64,000 nt of DNA from contig NZ_CP152052.1 of assembly GCF_038637725.1 (NCBI RefSeq), positions 248,001-312,000 on the forward strand. Reading direction: 5' to 3'. Of the stretch, positions 1 to 8,229 are shown piece after piece. The notes under the pieces are model-generated. The model was not told the DNA's origin, ran no database searches, and saw only the letters and a program-made list of their open reading frames with translations. Each line of letters begins with the position of its first letter. Position 1 is the stretch's first letter. The DNA comes from Psychrobacillus sp. FSL H8-0483 (GTDB lineage: Bacteria > Bacillota > Bacilli > Bacillales_A > Planococcaceae). A program made the translations under genes and the position numbers.

Positions 1-557
1 ATAGTTCAACATCAGGATTTGTGGTTCCATCATCATCAATTATCGCTCATTATGCAGAGAAGTCAGGCTTTGAAAATTTAGTACCAGAAGATTTGATGGA
101 AGGCGGACCTCTTTTCTCTCAAGTATTATTCGGTAACTCACACCAAGGTTCTGCAGTAAATCTATTAAGTAACAATTCAGAGGTAGCGGCTTTCTGTGAT
201 ACTTGCGTAGAAAACTACGTAGATGTGGTGGAAGGTGAAAAAAACAAAGCTGGATCCGTTTATAAAGTAAAAGATGACGCAGCAGAGCCTTTTAACACAG
301 TACCAGGTAAAGAATTTGTTTTGATGTCTGTAACTCCGGTATTAAACGCACCATTCGCAGCAAATTTAGAAGCTTTAGGTCAAGAGGATTATGATACATT
401 GCTAGAACTATTCACTTCAGATGAAGTGGCAAACAATGAAAAAATCTTTGTTCCTAAAGATTCAGGACAACCAGGATTATTCTTCAAAACGGAAAGTGAA
501 AGATTCGCAGAAGTGGAAGACGCATGGTTTAACCCAATTCGTGAGCTTTCTAAATAA
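1..557 (+). CDS. phnD: phosphonate ABC transporter substrate-binding protein, 5' end cut off
   Basis: The reading frame is open from base 3, giving SSTSGFVVP, so the gene starts before the window. That serine/threonine-rich stretch followed by FVVPSS is typical of PhnD-type periplasmic/lipoprotein binders, where it helps hold the phosphonate group. About 184 C-terminal residues are present; the family is usually near 300. An internal ATG at 21 is not the start. The genes just downstream are a matching ATPase and two permeases in phnDCEE order, which supports the call. The protein would capture phosphonate, phosphate ester or phosphite outside the membrane. The exact ligand cannot be read from this fragment. 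Confidence 0.85.
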   Translation, partial: SSTSGFVVPSSSIIAHYAEKSGFENLVPEDLMEGGPLFSQVLFGNSHQGSAVNLLSNNSEVAAFCDTCVENYVDVVEGEKNKAGSVYKVKDDAAEPFNTVPGKEFVLMSVTPVLNAPFAANLEALGQEDYDTLLELFTSDEVANNEKIFVPKDSGQPGLFFKTESERFAEVEDAWFNPIRELSK

Positions 558-649
558 AAAAATGAATGGCATTAGTAAGGAATTAGAGTATGCATGCGAT
601 TACGTGCATGCTCTAATTTTATAAATTAGCTTAAAGGGAGTCGAATCAT

Positions 650-1423
650 ATGTCCTTAGTTAAAGTGGAGAAGTTAGGGAAATCATATAACGCAGAAACG
701 AAAGTTTTAAAGGACGTTAGTTTTGAGGTAGGAGCAGGAGAATTTGTTTCCATCATTGGGTCATCAGGGGCAGGGAAATCAACACTTTTACGCTGTATTA
801 ATCGAATGGTTGAAATCGATGAAGGAAAAGTCATTTTTGATGGTCTAGACGTAGGGACTTTGAACAAGAAAGAACTACGCAAAATGCGTACGAACATTGG
901 CATGATCTTTCAACATTATAATCTCGTGCCGCGTTTATCGGTGATAGAAAATGTGCTACATGGTCGATTTGGATATAAAACAACGCTTCAAGGTATTCTG
1001 GGAAGGTTTTCAGAAGCAGAGAAGGAGCATGCCTTTTTCCTTCTTAAAAAATTAGGAATAGAAGAACATGCTTATAAACGATGCGATCAGCTAAGTGGAG
1101 GTCAACAACAACGTGTAGGTATTGCTCGCTCACTTATTCAAGAGCCAAAAATCGTTCTTTGTGATGAACCGATCGCTTCTCTTGATCCCAATGCATCCAA
1201 AGTGATTATGGATTATTTAAAAATGATTACGATGGAACTTAATATTACTTGCATCGTGAATTTGCATCAAGTGGAAGTTGCACGTGAATATTCTGATCGC
1301 ATTATTGGTTTAAGTAAAGGGAGCATCGTATTTGATGGACCAAGCTATAGACTGAATACAGACAGTACAGACTTAATTTATGGAACAAAAACTGTAGAGA
1401 AAAGACAGTTAGTAACTGTGTAA
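650..1423 (+). CDS. phnC: phosphonate ABC transporter ATP-binding protein
   Basis: This is a 257-residue ABC ATPase that powers phosphonate import at the inner face of the membrane. The Walker A motif GSSGAGKST lies at residues 37-45, the Q-loop at IFQHYNLVPR near 89, the signature LSGGQQQR near 147 and Walker B LCDEPIASLDP near 167-177. Length and motif spacing fit PhnC. The ATG follows an AAAGGGAG-type binding site. It sits 92 bp after phnD and 12 bp before the first permease gene, so the four genes form one operon whose promoter lies outside the window. Confidence 0.92.
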   Translation: MSLVKVEKLGKSYNAETKVLKDVSFEVGAGEFVSIIGSSGAGKSTLLRCINRMVEIDEGKVIFDGLDVGTLNKKELRKMRTNIGMIFQHYNLVPRLSVIENVLHGRFGYKTTLQGILGRFSEAEKEHAFFLLKKLGIEEHAYKRCDQLSGGQQQRVGIARSLIQEPKIVLCDEPIASLDPNASKVIMDYLKMITMELNITCIVNLHQVEVAREYSDRIIGLSKGSIVFDGPSYRLNTDSTDLIYGTKTVEKRQLVTV

Positions 1424-1435
1424 GGAGCAACCAAA

Positions 1436-2224
1436 GTGAATGAAAAAGTAATGAGAAACCAGCGGAAATGGCAGACGATACTATTTGCCACCATTATTAT
1501 CGTCTTGACGTATTTATCATCTGACATAACGAACTTTAATATCATTCATGGAATTGCAACGTTACCGAATGCCGTTACTTGGATATTCTCCAATATGATT
1601 GTTACCCAAGAAACCCTAGAAAGACTGCCGAAGATATTAGAAAAATTAGCCGAGACTATCCTTATGTCCATTGCAGCGACGACAACTGGGACTGTTGTTT
1701 CTCTCTTTTTAGGATTAATGGGATCTAAAACAACAGGAACGAGCAGAGTGTTAGGCATTTTTGCACGCTTCGTAGCATCTGTTGCACGAAATATTCCAGT
1801 CGTTGCTTGGGCATTAATATTGTTGCTTTCATTTGGTCAAAACTCGGTAACAGGTTACTTGGCGTTATTTGTTGGATCAGTTGGATTCTTAACGAGAGCA
1901 TTTATCGAATCCATTGATGAAGCGAGTCACAGTGCAGTGGAAGCATTGCAAGCAACTGGAGCCACATACTTTCAAATTGTCTATAAAGCAGTTATTCCCC
2001 AATGTTTGCCACAGATGATTAGCTGGATTTTGTTTATGATCGAGACGAACATCAGAAGTGCTACACTCGTTGGTATTTTAACTGGTACTGGAATTGGGTA
2101 CTCATTCGACCTCTATTACAAAACCCTTAACTATAATGCAGTAGCACTAGTAACACTTAGTATCGTCATTTCCGTCATTGCTATTGAGTTAATTTCAAAC
2201 CATATACGGAAGGTGATTCTATAA
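1436..2224 (+). CDS. phnE: phosphonate ABC transporter permease, first copy
   Basis: A 262-residue membrane protein with about six hydrophobic segments. The binding-protein-dependent permease loop EALQATGATYFQIVYKAVIP lies near residues 166-185; this is the contact point for the ATPase. The start is GTG at 1436, with AAGGAG at 1422-1427 overlapping the end of phnC. It shares the tail TAATG with the next gene (1-bp overlap), so translation is probably coupled. Two unequal PhnE proteins per operon are common in Firmicutes and are assumed to form the transmembrane heterodimer. Confidence 0.9.
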   Translation: MNEKVMRNQRKWQTILFATIIIVLTYLSSDITNFNIIHGIATLPNAVTWIFSNMIVTQETLERLPKILEKLAETILMSIAATTTGTVVSLFLGLMGSKTTGTSRVLGIFARFVASVARNIPVVAWALILLLSFGQNSVTGYLALFVGSVGFLTRAFIESIDEASHSAVEALQATGATYFQIVYKAVIPQCLPQMISWILFMIETNIRSATLVGILTGTGIGYSFDLYYKTLNYNAVALVTLSIVISVIAIELISNHIRKVIL

Positions 2225-3084
2225 TGGAAGCAACAACTACCACTACATCGACATATATCAAAAGAAAATCAGATGGCCGTATCTCTCTTAAATCAGGTAA
2301 CAAAGTGGAACGCGTGATGAAATGGACCATTCTACTACTTACTGCTCTAACCATTTTAGCGTTTCTGTTTTTTAACTATACGGGCTTGGATTTAGCGACA
2401 GCTATCCCTGAAACCATTTATAACTTGAAAACGATGTTCTTAGAACCAGCATTAACTCATTTCACATGGGGAGAAGCTATTTATCAAGTAGGGATTACGC
2501 TTGGATTAGCATTCCTTTCGACGATTTTAGGAGCGGTCATTGCGCTTTTCCTAGCGTTAATGGCGGCAACTAATCTATCCAACAAGTGGGTATCTCAAAC
2601 GATTCGAATCGTGGTTGCTTTTATCCGAGCAGTTCCAACCGTATTATGGGTATTAATTTTTGCAATTGCAGCAGGGCTAGGAAGTGAAGCTGCCGTTCTA
2701 GGTATGCTTTTCCACTCTATTGCATATTTAGTAAAAGCTTTTTCAGAAGCGTTTGAAGAAGTGGATAAAGGAATAATGGAAGCGCTACGTGCAACAGGAG
2801 CCAATTGGTGGCATATTGTGACACATGCTGTCTTGCCGTCCACCTTCACGTATCTGTTATCCTGGACGTTTTTACGATTTGAAATTAACTTCTCTGTAGC
2901 TGTAGCAATGGGAGCAGCAGCAGGAGCGGGTGGTATTGGCTTTGAATTGTTCATGGCATCTGGCTTCTACTTTGATATGCGCGAAGTCGGGTTAATCACC
3001 TATATGATTTTACTTTTAGCGATTATTTTAGAGTTAACTTCTACTAAATTGAAAAGTCGTTACTTCCCAGCCTCAGCCAAATAA
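2224..3084 (+). CDS. phnE: phosphonate ABC transporter permease, second copy
   Basis: A 286-residue PhnE paralogue. The first ~35 residues are hydrophilic and Thr/Lys-rich, then come about six membrane segments, with the ATPase-contact loop EALRATGANWWHIVTHAVLP near residues 181-200. It probably pairs with the preceding permease. Its ATG overlaps the previous stop codon in TAATG. A rho-independent terminator follows at once, so this is the last gene of the phn operon. No C-P lyase or phosphonatase gene accompanies the transporter inside the window. Confidence 0.9.
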   Translation: MEATTTTTSTYIKRKSDGRISLKSGNKVERVMKWTILLLTALTILAFLFFNYTGLDLATAIPETIYNLKTMFLEPALTHFTWGEAIYQVGITLGLAFLSTILGAVIALFLALMAATNLSNKWVSQTIRIVVAFIRAVPTVLWVLIFAIAAGLGSEAAVLGMLFHSIAYLVKAFSEAFEEVDKGIMEALRATGANWWHIVTHAVLPSTFTYLLSWTFLRFEINFSVAVAMGAAAGAGGIGFELFMASGFYFDMREVGLITYMILLLAIILELTSTKLKSRYFPASAK

Positions 3085-3087
3085 ACG

Positions 3088-3125
3088 AAAAAGGATTTTC
3101 CGGTTTAGATGGGAAATCCTTTTTC
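3088..3125 (+). terminator. rho-independent terminator of the phn operon
   Basis: The stem AAAAAGGATTTCC-type arm pairs with GGAAATCCTTTTT, with a short loop and a T-run at 3119-3125. It lies directly after the phnE stop codon. Confidence 0.85.
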
Positions 3126-3137
3126 CTATGAAATGGA

Positions 3138-3187
3138 ATAAATGATCCGATGCGAGAGCAAAGACGACAGACTCCAGGGCAATCGAG
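3138..3187 (+). repeat. possible decayed copy of the GC-rich palindromic repeat
   Basis: The string reads GCGAGAGC, then AGACGACAGACTCC, a GGGC/GCCC inverted pair and ACGGATA. These blocks occur in the same order in the well-preserved repeat at 23583-23697 (GCGAAAGC, GACGAGGAGACT, AGCGTCC, ACGGAAA). It fills part of the gap between the phn operon and the phosphatase gene. The match was made by eye, so this remains a guess. Confidence 0.35.
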
Positions 3188-3286
3188 CGCCCAACGGATA
3201 GTTTAACAGAGCCTTTACCACCGATTTGTAAGAAGGTAAAGAAGGGTAAATGCTTATAAAACATACAACGATATAAGGAGGATCTT

Positions 3287-4048
3287 ATGAATAAACTATT
3301 AAATGCAATACAGTTTGAAGCCATTCACAATTTTCGAGATATGGGTGGCTACAAGTCTAAAGATGGCCGTACAGTAAAAGAAGGGGTACTATTTCGCTCT
3401 GGTGAATTAGGAAATATGAAAGAAGTTGATCTGGAAAAGCTTCAACAATTAAGTTTGCATACTATTTTTGATTATCGTGATGAAGTGGAGGCACAAACCA
3501 ATGTAACCCCTCTTATTGGTGGAGTAAACAATATTCGTATTCCTGCACAAAAACAAAATGAGACCCAAACTGCTGCCATGAAAGAAATATTAAAAAATGA
3601 AGCATTTTCTAATATAGATGAACACTCATTTACTTTATTTTACGTTGAATTACCGATAAATAATGCTTCCTATAAAAAGCTAGTAGAGATTTTTGTTGAG
3701 GGGAAGGGACCATTATTACATCACTGTACAGCAGGTAAAGACCGCACTGGAGTAGGAGCAGCAATTATTTTGATGATTTTAGATATTCCAATCGAGACCA
3801 TTATCGAAGATTACTTAAAAACGAATGAATTTTTACAAGAAAGTACACCAAAATGGTTAGAAAAAATGAAGGTAATAATTCAAGACGATGAAACAGTGGC
3901 AATACTTGCAAGCTGTAGAGAAATCTATATTCAAAGCGCATATAATAGTATTTTATCGGTGTACGGGAGTGTAGATGCATATTTACTGGAGGAATTTGGG
4001 ATAGATGCAGGTGTAAGAGAGAAAGTGAAATCACATTACTTAGTTTAA
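3287..4048 (+). CDS. tyrosine/serine protein phosphatase (DSP/PTP-like)
   Basis: A 253-residue soluble protein with the phosphatase loop HCTAGKDRTGVG near residues 145-156. In this loop the Cys attacks the phosphate and the Arg binds it. The N-terminal NFRDMGGYKSKDGRTVKEGVLFRSGEL is typical of the bacterial Y_phosphatase3 family, which acts on phosphotyrosine, phosphoserine or phosphoinositides. The start is ATG with AAGGAGG at 3274-3280. It stands alone between two terminators, 200 bp after the phn operon. The substrate is unknown. Confidence 0.88.
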   Translation: MNKLLNAIQFEAIHNFRDMGGYKSKDGRTVKEGVLFRSGELGNMKEVDLEKLQQLSLHTIFDYRDEVEAQTNVTPLIGGVNNIRIPAQKQNETQTAAMKEILKNEAFSNIDEHSFTLFYVELPINNASYKKLVEIFVEGKGPLLHHCTAGKDRTGVGAAIILMILDIPIETIIEDYLKTNEFLQESTPKWLEKMKVIIQDDETVAILASCREIYIQSAYNSILSVYGSVDAYLLEEFGIDAGVREKVKSHYLV

Positions 4049-4075
4049 CCAATTTAGTGAAGGCAATATAGAACA

Positions 4076-4100
4076 TGTCCGCGATTGCGGGCTTTTTTTT
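4076..4100 (+). terminator. terminator after the phosphatase gene
   Basis: The hairpin GTCCGC-GATT-GCGGGC is followed by a run of nine T residues. It separates the phosphatase gene from the defence module. Confidence 0.8.
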
Positions 4101-4233
4101 TGAAATAAATAGCGTCTACGAATGAGACCAAACTGACTTTTATTGTTAGATGGAAAACTATAGCGATATGATAAAATATTTGTATAGATTACTTCTTGCC
4201 TAAAACGACAATAAGTAGTGAGGAGTGAAAAGA

Positions 4234-7200
4234 ATGGTAGTTGCAATGCTTGATAATAAAAGAAATGGAAGTGTAGGCGAAGCTTTGATTCCACATTTAA
4301 AAAGGGGATCAAAAGTATCGATCATGTCATCTCTATTCAGTATTTATGCTTTTGAACATTTGAAAAAAGAACTGAACAGTGTGGATTCCGTTAGACTTCT
4401 TCTATCAGAACCAGCTTTCACGAACAAGCCCTACAGTGAAAATGATACAAAAAAAGTCAGACTGGAAAAAGAAGCTGCATTAGCAGGTACTCCACAAGAA
4501 TATTACCTTCGAAATAATTTGAATCAGGCAAAGATAGCTAAAGAGTGTGCAGAATGGTTGAAACAAAAAGTGGAAATAAGATCCACAACTGAACTAAATT
4601 CAGGATTAAATCTGATTATCTCACAAGAATCTAAAGGGGAAGGAGCAAGCATTCAAGGTTCTTCCCCATTTACTGCAGAGGGACTAGGGTATGTATCCTC
4701 TCCTACCCTGTTTATGAATACATACATAACGGAAACAAAAGACTACATTACTTGGTTCAATGAAATTTGGAATGATAAAAATAAAATCGAGCCGATTAAA
4801 GAAGAGCTATTAAAAAGACTCGAACTACTATATCGAGAACAAACCCCTGAATTCCTATACTTTGTTACTCTTTATAACATTTTTCAAGAATACATAGAAG
4901 ACTTTTCAGAGGAAGAAATTATTAAAGAAAAAACAGGATTCAAAGACACGTCTATTTGGAATAAGCTTTACAAGTTTCAAAAAGATGGAGTGTTAGGTGC
5001 AATTGATAAGTTAGAAAAGTATAACGGGTGTATTATTGCGGATAGTGTAGGACTCGGTAAAACATTTGAAGCCCTAGCTGTTATTAAATATTACGAACTT
5101 AGAAACGATCGTGTACTGGTGCTTTGCCCTAAAAAACTTCGTGAAAACTGGCTAGTCTATACGCAAAATGATACTAGAAATAGTTTAAGTTCTGATAGAT
5201 TTAACTATGATGTGCTGAATCATACAGATTTGAGTAGATATGAAGGGTTATCAGGTGACATTAATTTATCCACCATTAATTGGTCAAACTATGACTTAGT
5301 TGTAATAGATGAATCACACAATTTTAGAAATAACCAAGCTCGTAAAGATAGAGATACACGTTATTCGAGAATGATGAAAGACATCATACAGGCTGGTGTA
5401 AAAACGAAAGTGCTCATGCTTTCAGCAACTCCAGTAAATAACAAAATGAACGATTTGAAAAACCAAGTTGCCTTTATAACCGAAGGAAAAGATAACGCAT
5501 TGTCCGCAGCAGGTATCGATAGTGTCGAATCAACGCTTCGGAATGCACAAATGGTTTTTAATAAATGGCTCAAATTAAGTGAAAATGAAAGAACTTCTGA
5601 AAATCTTCTCGAGCTACTAAACTTTGACTATTTTCGGTTATTAGATACACTTACGATTGCTAGATCTAGAAAACATATTGAAAAGTATTACAATATGAGC
5701 GAAATTGGAAAGTTTCCAGAGCGCTTAAAGCCTATCAATATCAAAGCAGATATAGACGAAGAAGGTTCCTTTCCAAAAATAAGTGAGATTAATAAAGTGA
5801 TCAATCGCTTAACTTTAAGTGCCTATGCACCATTGAAATATATACTTCCAGAAAAAGAATTAGAATACAGCAAGAAGTATGACTTGCGTTTAAAAGGCGG
5901 TTCTGTGTTTAAACAAAAAGACCGTGAGTCGAGCCTTATTCATTTAATGCGCGTTAATATGTTAAAGCGGATGGAAAGCTCTATAAGTTCGTTTGGCTTT
6001 ACTGTATCTACATTACTAAGAAGAATAGATGATTTAATCGTGAAATTAGAATCAAGTAAAGGTAATGCGAGGACAGATGTATCTATTCAGGATATCAATT
6101 TTGATGATGAAGAATTCGACAGTCAACTAATAGGGTCTAAAGTAAAAGTATTATTACAAGACGTCGATCAAGTAAAATGGCTTGGAGATCTAAAAGATGA
6201 TCAATCAAAGCTAGAGAGTCTTCTTAAGGAAGCAGCGAAAATCAATGCAAATCGCGATGCTAAATTGAATCTATTGAAGCAGACAATTTCAGATAAAATA
6301 GACAACCCCTTAAATGATGCCAATAAAAAAGTGTTAGTATTCACCGCATTTGCCGATACTGCAACTTATCTATACGAACATCTTTCCCTTTGGATGAAAG
6401 AAAAATATGGACTTGAAACGGCACTAGTTATTGGTTCTGGAGGGAACAAAACTACCCATTCCACAATTTCACGTGACCTGAATTCTATCCTGACTAATTT
6501 TTCTCCGAAATCGAAAGAGCGAAGTAAAACAAGTTATAGTGAAGCTGCTGAAATAGATTTATTAATAGCAACGGATTGTATTTCCGAAGGACAGAACTTA
6601 CAAGATTGTGATTTTCTCGTAAATTATGATATCCATTGGAACCCAGTACGCATCATTCAACGATTTGGACGAGTAGATCGATTAGGTTCAGTAAATGACG
6701 TCATTCAACTAGTTAATTTTTGGCCTAATATGGAGCTAGAAGAGTATATTGATTTAGAAAATCGTGTAAGTGGACGTATGGTTCTACTAGATATTTCAGC
6801 GACAGGTGAAGAAAATGTCATCGATGATTCTAATGGCAAAATGAACGATTTGGAATACCGTTCCAATCAGTTGAAGCAACTACAAGAAACAGTACTTGAT
6901 CTAGAAGATATTTCAGGAAGCATCTCTATTACAGATTTAACGTTGAATGACTTTAAAATGGACTTGATAAGTTATATGGAGGGGAATAAAGAGGAAGTTT
7001 CGAATGCCCAACGTGGGTTATTTACAATAGCTGACAAAGCAAAGCTACCAGAGGGATATCGGGAAGAGGGAGTTATTTTCTGTCTCCGCCATACGGAACA
7101 AAACAATCATATTAATGAAAAAAGTGCTCTGTATCCTTTCTTTTTGGTTTATATGGATAAAGACGGTGACGTCAAACTTAGTCATAGTAAAACAAAACAA

Positions 7201-7464
7201 ATCCTCGATCTTTTTAGAAAAGCATGCCAAGGGGAAACGAATGTGTATCCAGATTTAATCCAGTCATTTAATGAAGAAACAAGCAATCAAGAAGATATGG
7301 GGAATTACACATATCTATTAAAAAAATCGACTGAATTTGTACTTGGTATCGTAGAGGAAACAGGAATGGCCTCATTATTTTCGTTAGGTCAAACAGCAGT
7401 ACTTCAAAACGTCGCTTCTTCCACAGACGATTTTGAGGTTATTTCATTCTTAATCATAAAGTAG
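4234..7464 (+). CDS. SNF2-type helicase with degenerate PLD-like N-terminus, defence-associated
   Basis: A 1076-residue protein. Residues ~1-160 resemble the PLD-like domain found in defence helicases (EALIPHLKRGSKVSIMSSLF, then GSSPFTAEGLG in the place of the usual GSSNLT), but the catalytic HxK is not visible. An SNF2/DEAD helicase core follows, with Walker A ADSVGLGKT near 269, DESHNFRN near 359, SATPVNN near 395 and motif VI QRFGRVDR near 808. AGGAG at 4221-4225 places the start at ATG 4234 rather than GTG 4225. The next three genes (DUF4391, Mod, Res) are packed against it. I infer that it translocates on DNA for a type III-like restriction system. It is not DISARM, because drmA and drmB are missing. 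Confidence 0.82.
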   Translation: MVVAMLDNKRNGSVGEALIPHLKRGSKVSIMSSLFSIYAFEHLKKELNSVDSVRLLLSEPAFTNKPYSENDTKKVRLEKEAALAGTPQEYYLRNNLNQAKIAKECAEWLKQKVEIRSTTELNSGLNLIISQESKGEGASIQGSSPFTAEGLGYVSSPTLFMNTYITETKDYITWFNEIWNDKNKIEPIKEELLKRLELLYREQTPEFLYFVTLYNIFQEYIEDFSEEEIIKEKTGFKDTSIWNKLYKFQKDGVLGAIDKLEKYNGCIIADSVGLGKTFEALAVIKYYELRNDRVLVLCPKKLRENWLVYTQNDTRNSLSSDRFNYDVLNHTDLSRYEGLSGDINLSTINWSNYDLVVIDESHNFRNNQARKDRDTRYSRMMKDIIQAGVKTKVLMLSATPVNNKMNDLKNQVAFITEGKDNALSAAGIDSVESTLRNAQMVFNKWLKLSENERTSENLLELLNFDYFRLLDTLTIARSRKHIEKYYNMSEIGKFPERLKPINIKADIDEEGSFPKISEINKVINRLTLSAYAPLKYILPEKELEYSKKYDLRLKGGSVFKQKDRESSLIHLMRVNMLKRMESSISSFGFTVSTLLRRIDDLIVKLESSKGNARTDVSIQDINFDDEEFDSQLIGSKVKVLLQDVDQVKWLGDLKDDQSKLESLLKEAAKINANRDAKLNLLKQTISDKIDNPLNDANKKVLVFTAFADTATYLYEHLSLWMKEKYGLETALVIGSGGNKTTHSTISRDLNSILTNFSPKSKERSKTSYSEAAEIDLLIATDCISEGQNLQDCDFLVNYDIHWNPVRIIQRFGRVDRLGSVNDVIQLVNFWPNMELEEYIDLENRVSGRMVLLDISATGEENVIDDSNGKMNDLEYRSNQLKQLQETVLDLEDISGSISITDLTLNDFKMDLISYMEGNKEEVSNAQRGLFTIADKAKLPEGYREEGVIFCLRHTEQNNHINEKSALYPFFLVYMDKDGDVKLSHSKTKQILDLFRKACQGETNVYPDLIQSFNEETSNQEDMGNYTYLLKKSTEFVLGIVEETGMASLFSLGQTAVLQNVASSTDDFEVISFLIIK

Positions 7465-7473
7465 GTGCTTTTA

Positions 7474-8229
7474 ATGAAAGATGAACTAATGGAATGTTTA
7501 GATTTTCCAAAGAAAAGCATTGTCAATCGAATATTAGCTAAAAACATTATTGCGCAATCAGCAGATTTATCGCCAAAGGAAAAAGAGTACTTGACGAACG
7601 AAATTGAGCGAGTTTATATTCTAGCTTCTCTAAATGAGCCAAGCACGAACATTCCGGTTTTTAAATCAGAACAATACCGATACGAAGAAATTTTATGTTT
7701 GTATGTGCAGTTACGTTCAACAACAAAATTGGAGCATCTTAAAAAGATGTTCCATGCTATTTTTCCAAATCCAGTATTACTTGTTTTCGAATCTCCAGAC
7801 AATAAGTTAATGATCAGCACATGTCATAAGCGCTTAAACTTACAAGATATAAGTAAAGTAGTGGATGAACAAATTAAATCTACTGATTGGTTCCATATAG
7901 AAAAAGAATTTGAAAAGTTCATCCGTTCCATTACCTATCGTCAACTGTCATTCATCGATTTGTTCCAACTGTATGATTCTTATCATTCTCATATTCGACT
8001 AACTAAGTGTGTGCAATATATGGATAACTATCCGAAAGAGGTATCCAGTTTAGATGAACTACTAAATCATTTAGATCTAATAGAACAGGTGGATCATTCG
8101 ATAGAATTATTAAAAAAACAACAGAAGAAAGCAATAGAGTTTAATGAAAAGATGGAATGGCATATGAAGATAAAACGAGAAGAAAAAAAGAGAACGAAAG
8201 AAATTGAAACACTGAAAGGTATGATTTAA
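7474..8229 (+). CDS. DUF4391 family protein of the defence module
   Basis: A 251-residue soluble protein with no enzymatic motif that I can see. The fold is probably alpha/beta in the first 150 residues. The last ~55 residues are strongly charged and helical (KKQQKKAIEFNEKMEWH onward), which suggests a coiled coil or a docking tail. DUF4391 proteins are known mostly as neighbours of SNF2 helicases and type III-like methylases, so it is probably a structural or specificity partner. The start is ATG 7474 with TAGGTG at 7462-7467, rather than GTG 7465. Its stop touches the start of the methylase gene, so the genes are coupled. Confidence 0.72.
   Translation: MKDELMECLDFPKKSIVNRILAKNIIAQSADLSPKEKEYLTNEIERVYILASLNEPSTNIPVFKSEQYRYEEILCLYVQLRSTTKLEHLKKMFHAIFPNPVLLVFESPDNKLMISTCHKRLNLQDISKVVDEQIKSTDWFHIEKEFEKFIRSITYRQLSFIDLFQLYDSYHSHIRLTKCVQYMDNYPKEVSSLDELLNHLDLIEQVDHSIELLKKQQKKAIEFNEKMEWHMKIKREEKKRTKEIETLKGMI

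Noticed and set aside
3126-3286. riboswitch leader before the phosphatase gene
   Set aside because: The GGGC/GCCC and TTTACC/GGTAAA pairs fit none of the riboswitch consensus patterns I checked from memory. A decayed GC-rich repeat explains part of it better.
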